From positions 5,456,001 through 5,520,000 of the forward strand of contig NZ_CP009110.1 in the NCBI RefSeq assembly GCF_000739085.1: a stretch of 64,000 bases of DNA, written 5' to 3'. Positions 43,843 through 52,673 of the stretch are shown one piece after another (position 1 is the first letter of the stretch; every line of letters begins with the position of its first letter). A program made the position numbers and the translations under genes. The notes below the pieces were generated by a model, which ran no database searches, was not told the origin of the DNA, and saw only the letters and a program-made list of their open reading frames with translations. Origin of the DNA: Amycolatopsis methanolica 239. GTDB lineage: Bacteria > Actinomycetota > Actinomycetes > Mycobacteriales > Pseudonocardiaceae.

Positions 43843-45006
43843 CTATCCAGCGGTGTTCAGGAGGCGGTTGGGCGTGCCCGAGGTGGCACCGTTGATCTTG
43901 CCCGGGGTGGCTGAGGCGATCAGGGCGTCGGCGACCTGCGCGGGTGTGGCGTCCGGGTGTCCGGCCAGGTAGAGGGCCGCAGCGCCGGCCACGTGCGGGG
44001 TGGCCATCGAGGTGCCGCTGATCGTGTTGGTCACGGTGTCGCCGGTGCCCCACGACGACGTGATGCTCACGCCCGGCGCGTAGAGGTCGACGACGCTGCC
44101 GTAGTTGGAGAAGCTCGCCTGCCGGTCGGTCCGGTCGCTGGCCGCGACCGTGATCGCCTCGGTGACGCGCGCCGGGGAATCGTTGCCGGCGTCGGCGCCC
44201 TCGTTGCCCGCGGCGATCGCGAAGGTGACGCCCTTGGCGATCGCGCCGCGGACGGCGTCGTCGAGGACGGTGTCGGCGCTGCCGCCCAGGCTCATGTTCG
44301 CCACGGACGGGCCGCTCGCGTTCTGCACGACCCAGTCGATCCCGGCGACGACCTGGTCGGTGGTGCCGCTGCCCTGCGCGTCGAGCACGCGCACCGGGAC
44401 GATCCGCACGCCCTTGGCGACGCCGTACTCGGCGCCGCCGATGGTGCCCGCGACGTGGGTGCCGTGACCGTGCTCGTCGGTGGGGTCGTCGTCGTTGTCG
44501 ATGAAGTCCTTGCCGCCGGTGACGCGGCCGCCGAAGGTCTCGTGGCTCGCCCGCACGCCGGTGTCGATCACGTAGGCGGTGACGTTGTCCGCCGGGGTGT
44601 CGTAGCGGTAGGCCGAGTCCAGCGGGAGGTTCGCCTGGTCGATGCGGTCCAGCCCCCAGGACGGCGGGTTCTGCTGCACGTCGGCGATGCGCAGGACGTG
44701 GTTCTGCACGACGTAGGCGACGTCGGGGTTCGCGGCGAGGCGCTTGGCCTCGGTTTCGCCTGCGCTGACGGCGAAACCCTTCAGCGCGGCGCTGAAGGTC
44801 CGGGTGGCCGAGCCGCCGTAGCGGCTGGTCAGGTCGTCGGCCCGGGAGGTGGCGCCCGGTTTGAGGACCACCAGGTAGCTGTCCGCGACCGAGCCGGGGG
44901 TGCCCGCTTCGAGGATCCGCCCTTCTCTGGCTTGGGCTGGGCCGGCCCAGACCGTCGTGGCGACGACTGCCGCCGCGAGTACGGACCACATCGCGCGCTT
45001 CCGCAT
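43843..45006 (-). CDS. secreted subtilisin-like serine protease (S8)
   Basis: 387 aa. The signal peptide spans residues 1-26 (MRKRAMWSVLAAAVVATTVWAGPAQA), an I9 inhibitor-type propeptide about 30-110 (YLVVLKPG, KGFAVSAGETEAKRLAANPDVAYVVQN), and a mature proteinase K-type domain with the triad in VIDTGVR (Asp), HGHGTHVAGTIGG (His) and SGTSMATPHVAGAAAL (Ser). The oxyanion Asn is in AIAAGNEG. The ATG at 45006 gives the signal peptide; the frame is open further upstream. Extracellular protease, monocistronic. Confidence 0.93.
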   Translation of the reverse strand: MRKRAMWSVLAAAVVATTVWAGPAQAREGRILEAGTPGSVADSYLVVLKPGATSRADDLTSRYGGSATRTFSAALKGFAVSAGETEAKRLAANPDVAYVVQNHVLRIADVQQNPPSWGLDRIDQANLPLDSAYRYDTPADNVTAYVIDTGVRASHETFGGRVTGGKDFIDNDDDPTDEHGHGTHVAGTIGGAEYGVAKGVRIVPVRVLDAQGSGTTDQVVAGIDWVVQNASGPSVANMSLGGSADTVLDDAVRGAIAKGVTFAIAAGNEGADAGNDSPARVTEAITVAASDRTDRQASFSNYGSVVDLYAPGVSITSSWGTGDTVTNTISGTSMATPHVAGAAALYLAGHPDATPAQVADALIASATPGKINGATSGTPNRLLNTAG

Positions 45007-45437
45007 GAGCCGCCGTCTCCTCTCCCCGACCGGGTGATGCGGTCTCATGCAATCCCGGGGGCTTGAGCGGGGGCAATGATTCACAGTTACCAACTAGCTA
45101 GCGGCTTGCCCCACAGCCCCCTGACCAGGACTAACAGGGGAAGGTGAAATATCTGGGGGCAACGGCTTACCCTCAGATATCCCGTACTTCGGGACCATGA
45201 TCCGACACGGCGCGTTTCACCCCGACGAGGGACACGGGCGCTTCCTGCGAGCCGTCCGTAATCACCCCTGTCAGATCATTCGCGCAACTTCCTGATCTGC
45301 GCTCGGAGATCATCCAAGTTCCACCGTGCGGGACCGGACCACCGAGGGTCGCCTCGGTGGCGTGATCTTGCCCTCGCGCGCCCACCGCGCCAAAGCAACA
45401 CGAGGTGCACCAGGGCTCCCATTGCCCGGAGATCGGC
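45007..45437. other. non-coding gap with an inverted repeat
   Basis: No gene that I can support. The notable element is ATATCTGGGGG (45149-45159) facing CCCTCAGATAT (45170-45180), a near-perfect stem with a 10-base loop. It may end transcription from the DUF3558 operon. Base composition becomes less GC-rich from here to about 47650. Confidence 0.45.
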
Positions 45438-45959
45438 TCACCGTGTCTTCGGCAGCAACGCCTCCACCCGAACCGCCAGGTCTCGCGCCAGCGGGCATGC
45501 TTGCGGATTGTTCTCGGGCTGGGACATTGCCATCTGAGCGAGGACACGGGCGTGCTCACTCACCTCGAACGCCACCGTGCATCCGAGGGCGTTCTGCACC
45601 TCCAACGCCTTCCGGCCGTTCACGGTTGTTTCCGTTGCATCCGGATCGGTTTCGCGGAATTCGGCTAGCCCCTGCACCGGGTCGAGTGCTAGCCCATTAC
45701 TACCAAGACCAGGCTTCGTTGCCGTGCACTCGTTGCGATGGCTGATGTTGTCGCCGTGGTTGAAACCTTGCCCGGCGTTGAGTTGGTCAAGTACCTGGCA
45801 AGCGACCAGTCCTGCGAATGGGTCGTTGGACGCCGACGTTGGTACCCCGCTTGTCGCGGGTGAAGGCGTACCGTGCACGGCTGACGTGCATCCGACCACA
45901 ACCGCTCCGAGAATTGTGATTGCGCTCGCCGCAACGCCACTTCTGGTGCTGATTTTCAC
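45438..45959 (-). CDS. DUF3558 family lipoprotein
   Basis: A 173-aa predicted lipoprotein: a hydrophobic signal ending in the lipobox VVVGCTS (Cys near residue 25), a Ser/Thr/Pro-rich spacer, then a DUF3558 domain (LVACQVLDQLN, CTVAFEVSEHARVLAQMAMSQPENNPQACPLARDLAVRVEALLP). DUF3558 proteins are typical of Pseudonocardiaceae and mycobacteria; their function is unknown. The GTG at 45959 lies 4 bases after the upstream stop, so the two form an operon. Confidence 0.8.
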   Translation of the reverse strand: MKISTRSGVAASAITILGAVVVGCTSAVHGTPSPATSGVPTSASNDPFAGLVACQVLDQLNAGQGFNHGDNISHRNECTATKPGLGSNGLALDPVQGLAEFRETDPDATETTVNGRKALEVQNALGCTVAFEVSEHARVLAQMAMSQPENNPQACPLARDLAVRVEALLPKTR

Positions 45960-45963
45960 CGGG

Positions 45964-46389
45964 TCAGTCCTCTTTAAAAGTGCCGAGATACCGCGTTGTC
46001 GCCTCATTAGAGGCGTCGTACTTGCTCATAGCGATGTCGAGCGCTTCTCTGATGGTCTTCAGATTGCTCAACACAGTCTCATAAACGGGAATTAACGACT
46101 GCTGATCGGAGTCCATCGCTGCCTGAAAATGCGTCGCGGCCTTCTGGGCGTAGTCGTCATTGCCAAATTTGGGTTTGCGACGAAGGCGCTCAATGTTAAG
46201 GGAAATTCGGGAGAGCCGGTCCTCGGCTTGGGTGATCGCGTTACGCAGATGTGTTCCCGTCTCCTCATCTACTGCCCAGCCACCGGACTTGGCGTCGGCC
46301 AGCAGACGTTGCGCTTGGTCGCCCATCGCCTTGAGTTGTTCCTGATCGCCTAACGCGCCGGTCAGGCCCGCGCCGGTCCAGTCTGTCAC
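45964..46389 (-). CDS. helical hypothetical protein upstream of DUF3558
   Basis: 141 aa, almost entirely helical and lacking a signal peptide (LRNAITQAEDRLSRISLNIERLRRKPKFGNDDYAQKAATHFQAAMDSDQQSL). Small helical proteins of WXG100/ESX-like size often precede DUF3558 genes in this group, but there is no WXG motif here. The GTG at 46389 is the only start near the coding signal. Lower GC than the flanking chromosome. Confidence 0.65.
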   Translation of the reverse strand: MTDWTGAGLTGALGDQEQLKAMGDQAQRLLADAKSGGWAVDEETGTHLRNAITQAEDRLSRISLNIERLRRKPKFGNDDYAQKAATHFQAAMDSDQQSLIPVYETVLSNLKTIREALDIAMSKYDASNEATTRYLGTFKED

Positions 46390-46642
46390 GGTTTCGACTG
46401 CCCCCCCAGTGCGCCCACAAACTGCGGGACACAGAGTAGCAGGCCGCGCACAGTATGGTCGGTATGAAAGCAACCAAGGCCCCACCTCCCGTAGACTCAG
46501 CACTCCCTGACGAGATCGAAAATTCCAGGGCAGCAGGGGCAGCGCAGGGGTTCTATGCGGCCGGAAGCTACCCGGCGGACGGCACGGCCGGGCTCACCGC
46601 CCAGGACAACGCCAACACCAACCCGGTCGGCTGCCGGGCAGG

Positions 46643-46828
46643 GTGCGCGTCCCCACAACAACATCAACCGCCGCCCTGGTCCTCAGTTTTGTCGGGGCGG
46701 CCTTTCTGTGCCTGTACAGCCGGTCTCACCGGTCGTTTCAACAAGAGGGCACGGGGGAGCGCACCCCCGGAACCAATGCGCTCAACCCCGCGACCCGGGT
46801 GACGCCGGTCAACGCCGCGCGGCGGTAA
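46643..46828 (+). CDS. possible small single-helix membrane protein
   Basis: A 61-codon frame from GTG 46643 encodes one clear hydrophobic segment (STAALVLSFVGAAFLCLYS, residues 8-26) and a polar tail. A GGGCAGG stretch could be its ribosome site. Other frames here are also open, so support is weak. The remaining sequence from 46390 to 46970 holds nothing I recognise. Confidence 0.25.
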   Translation: MRVPTTTSTAALVLSFVGAAFLCLYSRSHRSFQQEGTGERTPGTNALNPATRVTPVNAARR

Positions 46829-46972
46829 GGATGGGGACACAGAACCCGCCACCGGATAGACCGGCGTCAGAATCGTGCTCACGGCGCAGGTACGGCTAGT
46901 GGAAAGAAACACATCATGGCCGCCCTTGCCTAAGAGTTTCGGTTAGGTTTGACGCCGTGTCACGATTCGTCA

Positions 46973-47164
46973 TCAGGGTTGATTCAGTAGCCGGAACGCT
47001 TCCGGTATCGAGACTCCTGCACCTAACCGCGAGTAGGCGATAAACCCGCGCGCGGCATAGGGCCGGTTGTTGGCGGTATGCAGCAGATGGGGCACGAGTT
47101 CAACCGTAAGTCCCGTTCGGCGATTCACCGTGTAATTCGTGAAGTCACCGATCACGAGGACGTT
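46973..47164 (-). pseudogene. phage major capsid protein (HK97 fold), C-terminal remnant
   Basis: About 62 codons match the end of HK97-type capsid proteins: NVLVIGDFTNYTVNRRTGLTVELVPHLL, then NNRPYAARGFIAYSRLGAGVSIPEAFRLLNQP and a stop. The family pattern is GDFxxYxIxDRxGxxVELxPHLF..NRRPTGxRGxYAYxRxGADV. A stop codon closes the frame about 10 codons upstream of NVLVIGDF. The rest of the capsid gene is gone, so this is a prophage relic. Confidence 0.65.
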
Positions 47165-47246
47165 TGATGCGTGGTGTTGTTCACGAAATCACTCATGTAA
47201 GAATGTGTATGCAGAGGTTTCGTGAGCAGGCTCGCGTTTTCGTTGC

Positions 47247-47387
47247 TCATCTCCGGGAACATGAGCGGTCCAAGTACTGATCAACACTCACCCGGTAGGA
47301 GTGCCGCGTGTTGCGGGCCAGGTTCTCCGCCTCCATGTGGATCATCCAGGAGTCCACAAGGTCGCGGAGCTGATCAGTGGTGAGCAT
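47247..47387 (-). pseudogene. tyrosine recombinase (integrase), N-terminal remnant
   Basis: Forty-six codons from ATG 47387 (LTTDQLRDLVDSWMIHMEAENLARNTRHSYRVSVDQYLD) look like the SAM-like core-binding domain that begins phage-type integrases. The catalytic domain with the R-H-R-Y residues is absent, and the frame stops after RSCSRR. It lies 80 bases upstream, on the same strand, of the capsid remnant, consistent with one large internal deletion. The 300 bases after it (47388-47683) contain no gene I recognise. Confidence 0.55.
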
Positions 47388-47683
47388 GGCGTAGTCCTCC
47401 GCCGATGGGGTGATCTCGGCTTCGCCCGATCGGGGCGGCCGATATCCGTACAGCCTAACGGCCTGCCCTCCCACTTGTGGTCCTGCGCAGGACAAAGTCG
47501 CAGGTCAGGACAAGGTTCGCAGTCCGGGAAGAGGACCGCGACTTCACAGTTACCAGTACTCACCCGATGGGGCTATTCGTTAACCACCCAATGGGATGAC
47601 GTCCTGATCATCATTCTCGGACGAGTAGAGGTCACACACTGCTACCATCAGCGGTGGCGAAGTCGATTTCCAGGTGGTAGCAG

Positions 47684-48589
47684 GTGTCCACGTCCGAGCG
47701 CGCGGTGCCGAGCCCGTTCGCCAGCAGACTCCGGTCCGCGATCGCCCGCAGTGGGCTGAGTCTCGATCGCATCCAGGCCCGCTTGCAGGCCAGCGGCGTG
47801 CCGATCAGCGTCACGGCCCTGAGCTACTGGCAGTCCGGCAAGCGGCAGCCCGAGCGGCAGAGCTCGATCTCGGCGGTGCGGGTGCTCGAGGACGTCCTCG
47901 GCCTGCAGCGCGGTGAGCTGCTGTCCCTGCTCCCGCCGCCGCGCCCGCGCGGGCTGCCGTCCCGCAGGCAGGCGGACGGTGTGGTCAAGTTCCCGATGGA
48001 GGCGCTGCGGATCCTGCTGGAGCGGGTAGGCGCGCCGCACGCGCTGGAGCAGCAGCACCGGCTGAACCTGGTCAACCTGCACGACCGGTGCGAGATCGCG
48101 GCCGGTGGCCGCCAGCGGTCGCTGACCACGCGCTCGGTGTTCCAGGCCACCGCCGACCGGCAGGACCGCTGGATCCTGGTGTACGACCACGGCGGCGCGC
48201 CCGCGCCGACGCTGCACCAGCTGCGCAACTGCCGCAGCGGGCGGGTCGAGATCGCCCCGGAGCACGGCCTGACCGTCGCGGAACTGCTGTTCGACCGCCC
48301 GATCCACCGCGGCGAGACCTGCCTGATCGAGTACACGCTCACCAACAGCGGGCCGCCATACCCGGACTGCGAGAACACCTACTACCGCGAGTTCCGCCGC
48401 CCCATCCGCGAGTACCTGCTGGAGATCCGCTTCGACGAGGCCGAGGCCCTGCGCAAGTGTTGGCAGTACGCGCGCCGGGGCTCCGCGGAGACCGAGGAGC
48501 GGCGGGAGCTGCACCTGGACACGGCCGGCGGGGTGCACGCTGTGGCGCTCGACTACGGGCCCGGGGTGTTCGGTATCTCCTGGGAGTGA
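47684..48589 (+). CDS. XRE-type HTH protein with C-terminal effector-like domain
   Basis: 301 aa. Residues 10-75 form an HTH_3/XRE domain (FASRLRSAIARSGLSLDRIQARLQASGVPISVTALSYWQSGKRQPER). The remainder (about 105-300) is a beta-rich domain of unknown ligand (RWILVYDHGGAPAP, LFDRPIHRGETCLIEYTLTN, CENTYYREFRRPIREYLLEIRF). Start GTG 47684. An imperfect inverted repeat (GCTACCA..TGGTAGC) lies just upstream at about 47640-47680 and may be an autoregulatory site. Probably a DNA-binding regulator common in Pseudonocardiaceae. Confidence 0.75.
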   Translation: MSTSERAVPSPFASRLRSAIARSGLSLDRIQARLQASGVPISVTALSYWQSGKRQPERQSSISAVRVLEDVLGLQRGELLSLLPPPRPRGLPSRRQADGVVKFPMEALRILLERVGAPHALEQQHRLNLVNLHDRCEIAAGGRQRSLTTRSVFQATADRQDRWILVYDHGGAPAPTLHQLRNCRSGRVEIAPEHGLTVAELLFDRPIHRGETCLIEYTLTNSGPPYPDCENTYYREFRRPIREYLLEIRFDEAEALRKCWQYARRGSAETEERRELHLDTAGGVHAVALDYGPGVFGISWE

Positions 48590-48683
48590 CCGGGCCGGCC
48601 TCGGCTGGATCTCACCCGACGCGGACGAGGAGCCGCACGGGTGGGCGCGCGACGGTGGGACCCCACGAGCCGGGAGGTCTGCC

Positions 48684-49145
48684 ATGAGCGCGCCGGAAGC
48701 CACCACCACCGCGACCGGACTCGACGAGATGGGTCCCGTCGACTACCTGGTGATCGAGATGCCCGCGGACCGGATGACCGGGCGCGGGCTCGACCTGCTC
48801 CTCGACCTGGTCGACCGCGGGATCATCCGGGTGATCGACCTGGAGATCGTCAGCACGGGGACGGACGGGAGCATCACTCGGCTCGAGCTCGACGACCTCG
48901 ACGGCGAGCCGTCGGTGGAGCTGTCGGTGTTCGCCGGTGCGCGGTCCGGCCTGCTGGACGACGAGGACGTCGCGGCCGCCGGCGGGGTCCTCGAACCGGG
49001 CACCGTGGGGGTGGTCCTGCTGTACGAGAACCTGTGGGCCGCGCCGCTCGCGCGGGAGCTGCGGCGCAACGGCGCGCAACTGGTCGCAGGCGGGCGCATC
49101 CCGGTGCAGGCGCTACTCGCCGCCCTCGACGCCGCCGAAGCCTGA
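48684..49145 (+). CDS. DUF6325 family protein
   Basis: A 153-aa acidic protein resembling DUF6325/DUF1269 (GPVDYLVIEMPADRMTGRGLDLLLDLVDRGIIRVIDLEIV, GTVGVVLLYENLWAAPLARELRRNGAQLVAGGRIP). A GGGAGG site precedes the ATG. It is followed after 30 bases by a SHOCT protein, a pairing seen repeatedly in actinomycetes. Function unknown; possibly membrane-associated. Confidence 0.8.
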   Translation: MSAPEATTTATGLDEMGPVDYLVIEMPADRMTGRGLDLLLDLVDRGIIRVIDLEIVSTGTDGSITRLELDDLDGEPSVELSVFAGARSGLLDDEDVAAAGGVLEPGTVGVVLLYENLWAAPLARELRRNGAQLVAGGRIPVQALLAALDAAEA

Positions 49146-49175
49146 TCCACCACCGAGGACGACAGGAGGTCCACC

Positions 49176-49430
49176 ATGCCCGGTCTGCTGCGGGGGATCG
49201 CCCGCACCGCCATCGTCGCCGGCACTGCCAAGGGTGTCGCGAACCGCGTCACCCGCAGGCAGGAAGGCCGGTGGGCTCGGCAGGACGCGGAGCGCGCCGC
49301 GGAGACGGCACCACCCGCGCCCAGCCAGGCCGACGTGCTGTCCCAGTTGCGCGAGCTAGGACAGCTGCGGGACCAGGGGGTGCTCACCGAGGCGGAGTTC
49401 CAGGCGCAGAAGGCCCGCCTGCTCGGCTGA
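49176..49430 (+). CDS. SHOCT domain protein
   Basis: An 84-aa protein. A basic, weakly hydrophobic N-terminus (GLLRGIARTAIVAGTAKGVANRVTRRQ) leads to a C-terminal SHOCT motif (DVLSQLRELGQLRDQGVLTEAEFQAQKARLLG, residues 53-84). AGGAGG precedes the ATG. Co-transcribed with the DUF6325 gene. SHOCT segments are oligomerisation or linker elements; the role is unknown. Confidence 0.88.
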   Translation: MPGLLRGIARTAIVAGTAKGVANRVTRRQEGRWARQDAERAAETAPPAPSQADVLSQLRELGQLRDQGVLTEAEFQAQKARLLG

Positions 49431-49766
49431 TCAGACGCTGCCGAGGCGCCTGCTGTGCCAGTGGTCGGCGATCTTGACCACGACCAGCGCCAGCATCGAC
49501 AGCACCGTCAGCGGGATCGCCTTCAGCAGCGCGAACACGATCATCGCCAGCGACGACGCCGCGGTCAGGACCACCAGCGCGACTCGCCACACCCGTGCCC
49601 CGCCCCGCGCGGTCCGCCGGAGGAACCGCCTGCCCCCGGGACGAGCGGGTGGCGGGCGGTCCTGGGGTTCGACCGCCGCCAGGAACGACTCATCGAGCAC
49701 GACCTTCCGCCGTTCCGGCGACTGCACCTGCCGCGGATCTTCGCGGCGCGGTTGTACGGTGGGCAT
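49431..49766 (-). CDS. hypothetical membrane protein
   Basis: 111 aa. A charged, proline-rich N-terminal half (residues 1-58) precedes two predicted transmembrane helices (RVALVVLTAASSLAMIVFALL and IPLTVLSMLALVVVKIAD). Tail-to-tail with the SHOCT gene, with no gap. Not recognised. The 200 bases upstream (49767-49971) show no gene. Confidence 0.6.
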   Translation of the reverse strand: MPTVQPRREDPRQVQSPERRKVVLDESFLAAVEPQDRPPPARPGGRRFLRRTARGGARVWRVALVVLTAASSLAMIVFALLKAIPLTVLSMLALVVVKIADHWHSRRLGSV

Positions 49767-49971
49767 GTTGATGCCTTCCTCTCCGAGAGGGACGGTCGAC
49801 GCCGCGCGGCTCCCTGTGGCAGCAGGGGGCCGCGCTCCATGTCGCGGCAGGGCGCGACCTCACTCATCGTGCAGAAACGAGTTGCCACCGTCACGAGATC
49901 GTCGGGTTTGAGCGCCCACCGGCCGGTCACCGTCGCCGAACGGCCCGTCTCGGTAGCCCGACGCCACTCGT

Positions 49972-51038
49972 TCAGGTGAAGACCGCGAGGACGGCGGCGA
50001 CCGCCGCGAGCACGGCGAGCAGGATCAGGGCCGTGCTGTACCCGCCGACGCGCTCGGCGAGCACGATCCCCCCGGCGCGATGGCCGTCGCCGCGGTGATC
50101 GGGGCGTTGAAAATCCCGTTGAGCGCCCCGAAGCGGGCCGTCGTCCACCGGTCGGCGACGGCGGTGGCCTGGACAAGCGTGTAGGCCCCGCGGGCCCTCC
50201 CGAGCACCACCGCGACCGCAAGCAACGCACCCGCGGGCCCGGGCAGCAGAGCCAGCAGGACCAGCGCGGCGCAGCTCGCGGCGAGGACGCCGACCGTGCG
50301 GGACGCGGGCGCGCTGGTGCGCGGGACGGCGGCGAAGACGAGCCGCCCGAGGACCTGCCCGGCGCCGACGAGTCCCAGCGCGACCGACGCGATCGTGTGG
50401 CTCAGACCCCGTTCGACGAACAGCGGCACGACCACGACCGCGGAGGCGTACAACCCGAGAGCGGCCAGGGTCATCGCCGTCTGCAGCGACCGGAACCGGG
50501 CGGAGCGGGTCACCTGCCGCACCGGCGTGGCGGCCGGTCACGTGCGGTGGTCCGGCCAGGCCGGCGTGAGCAGCAGCCAGTGCACGGGCAGGTTGACGAG
50601 CAGGAAAACCGCGGCGTAGACGAGGTAGCTCGCGCGCCGGCCGACGTGGTCTACCAGCAGCGCGGTGAGCGGGGCGAACACGGTGCTCGCCAGGCCGCCG
50701 ACGAGCGTCACGACGGTCAGCGGACGCGCCCGGCGCTCGCCGTACCAGCAGGTGATGGCCGCGAACACCGGCGGGTACAGCTCGGCCGCGAGCGCCGACC
50801 CCGCGGTCATCACCGGCCGTGGGCCGTACCGGTCGAGCAGGCGGCCGACCGGGATTCCCGCGACCGCCGCGACCAGCAGGCCGGCCGAGCAGGCGAGCGT
50901 GATCGTGCCCGGTGTCCACCCGGTGGTGCCCGCGATCTGCGCGGTGGCGACCGGGAGTGCGTAGTACAGCGCGCCCCAGCTGACCACCTGGGTCCCGCAC
51001 ATCCCGATCAGGGCGCGGCGGAGGCGGATCTCCTCCAC
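49972..51038 (-). pseudogene. MFS transporter with two frameshifts and a small deletion
   Basis: From ATG 51038 the protein starts well (RRALIGMCGTQVVSWGALYYALPVATAQIAGTTGWTPGTI). It lacks about 20 residues between TAGSAL and AAELYPPVFAAITCWYG, then shifts frame near 50530 (RQVTRSARFRSLQTAMTLAALGLYASAVVVVPLF follows in another frame) and again near 50065 before the last helix (YSTALILLAVLAAVAAVLAVF). Located 6 bases after the acyl-CoA synthetase gene on the same strand. Not functional as written. Confidence 0.82.
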
Positions 51039-51044
51039 GGCGCG

Positions 51045-52673
51045 TCAGCTCAGTTTGTTGCGGAGGACCTTCCCGGTGGCGTTGCGTGGCAGCTCCGGCA
51101 CGAACTCGACGTCGCGCGGCACCTTGTAGCGGGCGAGGTTGCCCTTGACGTAGTCGCGGACGGCGTCGGCGTCGAGCTTGGAGTCCTTCTTCGTCACCAC
51201 GATCGCCTTGAGGCGCTGGCCGAAGTCGGCGTCCGCCACGCCGATCACGGCGGCTTCGAGCACGTCCGGGTGCTCGACGAGCAGGTTCTCCACCTCGACC
51301 GGGAACACGTTCTCGCCGCCGGAGACGATCATCTCGTCGTCACGGCCGTCGATGAACAGCAGGCCGTTCTCGTCGAAGTGGCCGACGTCGCCGGTGGAGA
51401 GCAGGCCGTCGATGATCTCCTTGTGGCGGCCGTCGGTGTAGCCCTCGAACGACAGGCCGCTGCCGACGAAGACGCGTCCGGTGACGTGCGGCTCGGTGAT
51501 GCGGTTGCCCTGCTCGTCGTACAGCTGGACCTTGCAGGTCACCGGCGGGCGGCCGACGGTGCCGGGGGCCTTGCGCCAGTCCTCGGGGGTGGCGACGGTG
51601 GCGACCGCGACCTCGGTGGAGCCGTACAGGTTGTAGATCACGTCGCCGAACGCCTCGGTGGCGCGGTTGCCGAGGTCGGGGGACAACGCGGAGCCCGCGA
51701 CGAAGATGATCCGCAGCGACGACGTGTCGTACTTGCCCAGGACCTCCGGCCCGAGGTCGACGATGCGCTGCAGCATGGTCGGGACGAGGACCAGCGCGGT
51801 GCACCCGTGGTCGGCGACGCCCTTCAGGGTGGCTTCGGGGTCGAACCGGCGGCGCAGCACGACCTTGCAGCCGAGCGCGAACGACAGGATGAACTGCGAG
51901 ATGCCGGTGCCGTGGAAGATGGGCGCGCCGAGGAACGTGGCCTCGCCGGCGCGCAGCGGGATGCGGTCGAGGAACTGGACGGTGGCCAGCACGGAGGTCC
52001 GTTCGCGCGGCGCGCCCTTCGGGGTGCCGGTGGTGCCGCTGGTGAGCAGGACGAACCCGCCGCGCTGGGGCGGCGCCGGCAGGGGGCGGTCGTCGGTGCT
52101 GGCGATCAGCTCGTCGAGGACGGGGATGCGGTCCGCCGGGTCGGGCTCGTCCACCCAGGCCAGGTAGCGGTCGACGGTGTCCGGGATGCCGGAGAGGAGG
52201 TCGGTGAACTCCTGGTCGTAGACGAGCGCCTGCACCTTCTCCCGTGCGGCGACGTCGGTGAGCTGCGGTTTCGCGAAGCCGGTGTTCATCAACAGCAGGC
52301 GCGCGCCGACCTTGCCCGCCGCGATCATGACCGTGACCAGTCCGCGGTGGTCCCGGCACAGCGCCGCGATGACGGAGCCCGGGCGGACGCCGCGTTCTTC
52401 CCAGGCCCGGGCGAGGGCGTTGGAGCGCAGGTCGAGCTCGCGGAAGGTGAGCGGCCCCAGCTCGTCGACCAGCCCGATGGCGTTCGGATCGCGCCGGGCG
52501 GACGTCTGCGCCGCGGCGGCGAACGGACCCACCTTGCGGGTCGCGATCACGCTGCGCAGGCCCTCGTCCAGCCGGGGAAACGGGACGAGCCCGGCGCGCC
52601 ACATGACCTCCAGGCCGCGGGCGGTCTCCGCCACCTTGCCGGGGAGCACGGACAAGCGGGGCGGAATACGCAT
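51045..52673 (-). CDS. AMP-dependent acyl-CoA synthetase (FadD-like)
   Basis: A 542-aa ANL-superfamily ligase. The P-loop LLTSGTTGTPKG, NLYGSTEVA, motif STGDVGHFDENGLLFIDGRDDEMIVSGGENVFPVEVE, and the C-terminal catalytic lysine in RNATGKVLRNKL are all present. It activates a carboxylic, probably fatty, acid with ATP and CoA. It resembles mycobacterial FadD12-type enzymes. The ATG at 52673 has GGAGG 11 bases upstream; an ATG five codons earlier is possible. Followed by the broken MFS gene. Confidence 0.9.
   Translation of the reverse strand: MRIPPRLSVLPGKVAETARGLEVMWRAGLVPFPRLDEGLRSVIATRKVGPFAAAAQTSARRDPNAIGLVDELGPLTFRELDLRSNALARAWEERGVRPGSVIAALCRDHRGLVTVMIAAGKVGARLLLMNTGFAKPQLTDVAAREKVQALVYDQEFTDLLSGIPDTVDRYLAWVDEPDPADRIPVLDELIASTDDRPLPAPPQRGGFVLLTSGTTGTPKGAPRERTSVLATVQFLDRIPLRAGEATFLGAPIFHGTGISQFILSFALGCKVVLRRRFDPEATLKGVADHGCTALVLVPTMLQRIVDLGPEVLGKYDTSSLRIIFVAGSALSPDLGNRATEAFGDVIYNLYGSTEVAVATVATPEDWRKAPGTVGRPPVTCKVQLYDEQGNRITEPHVTGRVFVGSGLSFEGYTDGRHKEIIDGLLSTGDVGHFDENGLLFIDGRDDEMIVSGGENVFPVEVENLLVEHPDVLEAAVIGVADADFGQRLKAIVVTKKDSKLDADAVRDYVKGNLARYKVPRDVEFVPELPRNATGKVLRNKLS

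Noticed and set aside
45173-45559. A 128-codon minus-strand frame upstream of the subtilase gene
   Set aside because: Overlaps the DUF3558 gene in another frame. Its Trp/Arg/Cys-rich translation has no coding character.
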